64,000 nucleotides of DNA from SHXO01 sp964523885 (GTDB lineage Bacteria; Pseudomonadota; Gammaproteobacteria; Burkholderiales; SHXO01): positions 1-64,000 of the forward strand of contig CAZFYX010000094.1 of NCBI GenBank assembly GCA_964523885.1, in the 5' to 3' direction. Below, piece by piece: positions 61,377-64,000 of the stretch. Made by a program: the position numbers and the translations under genes. Below the pieces are notes generated by a model, which worked only from the letters and a program-made list of their open reading frames with translations, was not told where the DNA came from and did not search any database. Each line of letters opens with the position of its first letter. Position 1 is the stretch's first letter.

Positions 61377-63110
61377 TCAGCCGCCGGCGACCTTGCGTGG
61401 CGCAGGCTTGGCTTCGGTGTTGACGACCTTCGCCGGGGTGCTCTTCTTCGCGGTCGTGACCTTGCCCTTGCCCTTGCGCGCGGCCTTGTGCGCCTTGGCC
61501 TGCGGCGCTTCCTGCCAGATCGTCAGGCGCTGCCCGGTGCGCACGCTGTTCGAGCGCAGTCCGTTCCACGCCTTGATTTGCTCGACGCTGGCGCCGTAGC
61601 GGCGCGCCACTGAGTGCAGCGTGTCGCCGCGCTTGACCCGGTAGATCACGCGCTTGTGGTAGTCCTCGGCCGGTGCCCGGAAATCCTTGCTCGAGTAGGT
61701 CTCGTCCAGGTTGGTCTCCGCGTCGTCCTCCATCGGGACCAGCAGCATCTGTCCGGGCCGGGTGCGCTTGCGGTAGTTCAGGCCGTTGACTTCGCGCAAG
61801 CGCTCGATGCTGATGTCGAACTTGCGCGCCACCTGTTCCAGCTTCTCGCCCTGCTTGAGCTGGTAGGTCTGCCAGGTGACCAGCGGCTGGTCGTTGTTCT
61901 CCAGGTTGGACTGGAACACGTCGACCTTGTCCACCGGCACCAGCAACTGGCGGTTCGCGACCGTGATGACGGGGCGCTGGTGACCGGGGTTGAGGTTGCG
62001 GAATTCCTCGACCGGCATGTCGGCCAGCTTGGCGGCGAGCTCGACGTCCATGTGCGCGGGGGCGCTGACGACCGCGAAGTACGGCTGGTTCGGCAACGGC
62101 GCGAGGGAGAGATTGAACAGCTCCGGGTTGGCGACGATGTTCTTGACCGCCTGCAGCTTGGGCAGGTAGTTGCGCGTCTCGACCGGCATCTTCAGGCTCA
62201 TGTAGTCGGTCGCCTTGCCCTTGCGGCGGTTCTTCTGGATCGAGCGCTGCACGGCGCCTTCGCCCCAGTTGTAGGCGGCCAGCGCGAGCTCCCAGTCGCC
62301 GAACATGTCGTGCAGCGACTGCAGGTAATCAAGCGCCGCCTGGGTCGCCGCGACGACGTCCCGGCGGCCGTCGAACCACCAGGTCTGCTGCAGCCCGTAG
62401 CGCCGGCCGGTGGACGGAATGAACTGCCACATCCCGGCGGCCCGCATGTGGGAGTTCGCCGACGGGTTGTACGCGCTCTCGATCATGGGCAGCAGCGCGA
62501 TCTCGGTGGGCATGCCGCGCTTCTCGACCTCCTCCACGATGTAGAAGAGGTAGCGGCGGCTGCGGTCGATCATGCGCTCGACGTACTCGGGCCGGTTCAG
62601 GTACCAGGCTTCGTGCCGCTGCACCAGCGGGGTGTCGATCTCGCGCATCGCGAATCCTGCGCGGATGCGCGTCCACAGATCGGGGAAGGCCGAGTCGGCG
62701 GCGGCATCCTTCTGCCACTCACCGAGCGTCTCGCCGTTGGCATATACCTCCACCTGCGGCGCGGCGGGCGCTGCCGGCGCGATTGCGCCGGACTCAACCA
62801 CGGCGGGTGCAGGCTGGTCGGGTGGTGCCGGGCGCGCAACCGCGGGTGCTGCAGCGGGGGCAGGTGGCGGCGCGGCAGCCGCCGCCGGCGATGCCGCCTG
62901 CGGCGCGATGACATGGGCAGGCGCTGCAGGCGCGGCGACCGGAGCGCTCCCACCAAACTGGACCGTGGGTGATCCACGCGGCGATGCCGGGACTGCAACC
63001 GCCGTCGTTGCGGCCGCGGGGACGAGCAGTCCGCCTTCGGCGCATGCGAGGTTGGGAAATGTCAGCGACGCCGCGAGGGCGGCCAGGTACACGGCGTGGT
63101 TCGGCGTCAT
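61377..63110 (-). CDS. mltD: Membrane-bound lytic murein transglycosylase D with LysM domains
   Basis: 577 residues. A signal peptide (about 1-25) precedes a Pro/Ala-rich linker (to about 110) and a lytic transglycosylase domain with the catalytic Glu in EIALLPMIESAYNPSANSHM and AAGMWQFIPSTGRRYGL. Two LysM repeats near the C-terminus bind peptidoglycan (LKQGEKLEQVARKFDISIER and VKRGDTLHSVARRYGASVEQ), followed by a Lys-rich tail. It cleaves glycan strands with 1,6-anhydro product formation. No lipobox Cys is obvious at the signal end (ACAE), so lipidation is uncertain. Confidence 0.92.
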   Translation of the reverse strand: MTPNHAVYLAALAASLTFPNLACAEGGLLVPAAATTAVAVPASPRGSPTVQFGGSAPVAAPAAPAHVIAPQAASPAAAAAPPPAPAAAPAVARPAPPDQPAPAVVESGAIAPAAPAAPQVEVYANGETLGEWQKDAAADSAFPDLWTRIRAGFAMREIDTPLVQRHEAWYLNRPEYVERMIDRSRRYLFYIVEEVEKRGMPTEIALLPMIESAYNPSANSHMRAAGMWQFIPSTGRRYGLQQTWWFDGRRDVVAATQAALDYLQSLHDMFGDWELALAAYNWGEGAVQRSIQKNRRKGKATDYMSLKMPVETRNYLPKLQAVKNIVANPELFNLSLAPLPNQPYFAVVSAPAHMDVELAAKLADMPVEEFRNLNPGHQRPVITVANRQLLVPVDKVDVFQSNLENNDQPLVTWQTYQLKQGEKLEQVARKFDISIERLREVNGLNYRKRTRPGQMLLVPMEDDAETNLDETYSSKDFRAPAEDYHKRVIYRVKRGDTLHSVARRYGASVEQIKAWNGLRSNSVRTGQRLTIWQEAPQAKAHKAARKGKGKVTTAKKSTPAKVVNTEAKPAPRKVAGG

Positions 63111-63549
63111 CTAGGCTCGGTGCTGGTCCAAGGTTGGATGCTATCTTTGGATAGCCCTATGGGTCAAGGACTTATGTGTTAACCTTCACCTGCTTTCCGG
63201 TTGTCGCCCCGGTGCGCCACCCTATGCAAGAAGCAGGCCCCGGCCTGCGCGGCAGCGCTGCGCCCTGCAGGGACCGCGGCGTGCCGGGCGGTGCAGAGCG
63301 CGCATGGCGTGGGCCGCCGGGTGCCACCCTGCAGAGCTTTCGACCATAATAGGCAGGCCGCGCATTGCAACCGCAGTCCCCCTGGAGATCGCTCCCTCGC
63401 ACCATGCAGCAGCCGCACATCGCACATCGAAGCATTTCGGCCGGGCGTGTCGGTGTGAGGCAACAGCCGCTGTGCGCGCGTGGGCGGCAGCAAGCCGCCG
63501 GCAGTGTAACCGCATTCGCTTGCTGCCGATCGCACGGCAGCATGAGCCC
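63111..63549. other. mltD/methyltransferase divergent region
   Basis: About 439 bases without a supportable gene. It contains the possible mltD promoter and otherwise GC-rich sequence with scattered inverted pieces (GCCGGG/CCCGGC types). In related betaproteobacteria gloB (glyoxalase II) usually lies here; only noncoding sequence is seen, with no gloB remnant recognised. Confidence 0.5.
63138..63167 (-). promoter_or_regulatory. Possible mltD promoter
   Basis: On the minus strand TTGACC (63167-63162), 18 bases, TAGCAT (63143-63138), close to sigma-70 in both boxes. It lies 27 bases before the ATG. A short hairpin (GCTATC-TTTG-GATAGC, 63140-63155) overlaps the -10. Confidence 0.45.
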
Positions 63550-64000
63550 ATGCTGATGGAGCATCCGCCGCTGGCGGACTGGTTCGACACGCCGCTCGGG
63601 CAGCATGCGCTGCGCTGCGAGCAGACCTACTTCGACGCCGAGGTCGCCGACGTGTTCGGCTTCAACGCGTTCCAGCTCGGCCTCACGCGCTTCGACTTCC
63701 TGCGTGCCAATCGCATGCCGATGCGCTGCCGGGTCGATGCCGACGGCGACGTGCGCGTGCGCGCCGACCTCGAGCAGCTGCCGATCCTGAGCAACTGCGC
63801 GGACCTGGTCGTGCTGCCGCACACCCTCGAGTTCAGCGACAACCCGCACCAGGTGCTGCGCGAGGTCGCGCGCGTGCTGATGCCCGAGGGCCACGTGATC
63901 GTCTCCGGCTTCAATCCGTGGAGCCTGTGGGGCGCACGCCGCTTCCTCGGCAAGGACCGCGGCGAGTTTCCCTGGAACGGGCAGTTCATCGCACTGCAGC
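63550..64000 (+). CDS. SAM-dependent methyltransferase, type 11 (5' part only)
   Basis: 150 residues visible; the 3' end is beyond the window. After a short start (MLMEHPPLADWFDTPLGQHA) comes a methyltransferase fold with VVLPHTLEFSDNPHQVLREV (motif around the conserved Asp/His) and VLMPEGHVIVSGFNPWSLWG. This family commonly lies next to rnhA in betaproteobacteria. The substrate is unknown. ATG at 63550, or 63556 two codons later; both lack a clear SD. Confidence 0.85.
   Translation, partial: MLMEHPPLADWFDTPLGQHALRCEQTYFDAEVADVFGFNAFQLGLTRFDFLRANRMPMRCRVDADGDVRVRADLEQLPILSNCADLVVLPHTLEFSDNPHQVLREVARVLMPEGHVIVSGFNPWSLWGARRFLGKDRGEFPWNGQFIALQ

Overview
The window is high-GC DNA, densely packed with genes, and looks like a chromosomal segment of a betaproteobacterium. 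This is inferred from conserved gene strings typical of that class: tsaB-rimI-uracil-DNA glycosylase, lplT/alr/radA, and tig-clpP-clpX-lon-hupB-tRNA-ppiD-fabI. No phage, transposase, plasmid function, CRISPR array or secretion island is visible. Nearly every large open frame not listed here is an antisense or out-of-frame shadow caused by the high GC content.

Layout. 1-1125: the 5' part of a Liv-type solute-binding protein. 1433-5427: tsaB, rimI and family-4 UDG (tRNA t6A, ribosomal acetylation and DNA repair genes), then a LemA lipoprotein and two TPM-domain proteins. 5511-9582: lplT, divergent from alr, and a radA damaged by a frameshift. 9650-12763 (minus): Ser/Thr kinase, TPR-like lipoprotein and a class III cyclase with a PEGA domain, probably a signalling module. 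12884-29480: a fatty-acid oxidation block with acyl-CoA synthetase, etfBA, two acyl-CoA dehydrogenases, a TetR regulator with a PsrA-like operator, enoyl-CoA hydratase, SDR, thioesterase, FadL porin, a FadN/FadB-type fusion and thiolase. 29699-33022: an enolase-superfamily enzyme, a DUF2147 protein and an AGPS-like FAD oxidase. 33094-35231: the NfeD-slipin pair. 35332-40016 (minus): an M16 peptidase and ETF-ubiquinone oxidoreductase. The latter supplies the quinone exit for electrons from the beta-oxidation block. 40107-44473: a thioesterase, an SDR and hpnE-hpnD-hpnC for squalene synthesis from farnesyl diphosphate. 44641-54554: tRNA-Leu, tig, clpP, clpX, lon, hupB, tRNA-Val, tRNA-Asp, ppiD and fabI. 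54672-61362: a complete oligopeptide-type ABC importer. 61377-64000: mltD and the start of a methyltransferase gene.

The most unusual content is between the genes. Twelve intergenic spacers hold elements made of short tandem units (7-9 bp), in most cases followed by a spacer and the same units inverted. They fall into three families with unrelated sequences but the same architecture: A (CACAGAGGA/CGCAGAGGA), B (AGAGGCT/GAGGCGA) and C (GCGTGAAT). Several abut or overlap start codons; one supplies the first codons of hpnE. Two B elements sit next to 18-bp inverted copies of the 3' end of the neighbouring gene, straddling its stop codon. I know of no name for these families and treat them as the main item worth a second look, together with radA, which has both a missing base in a G run and a lost zinc-finger cysteine.
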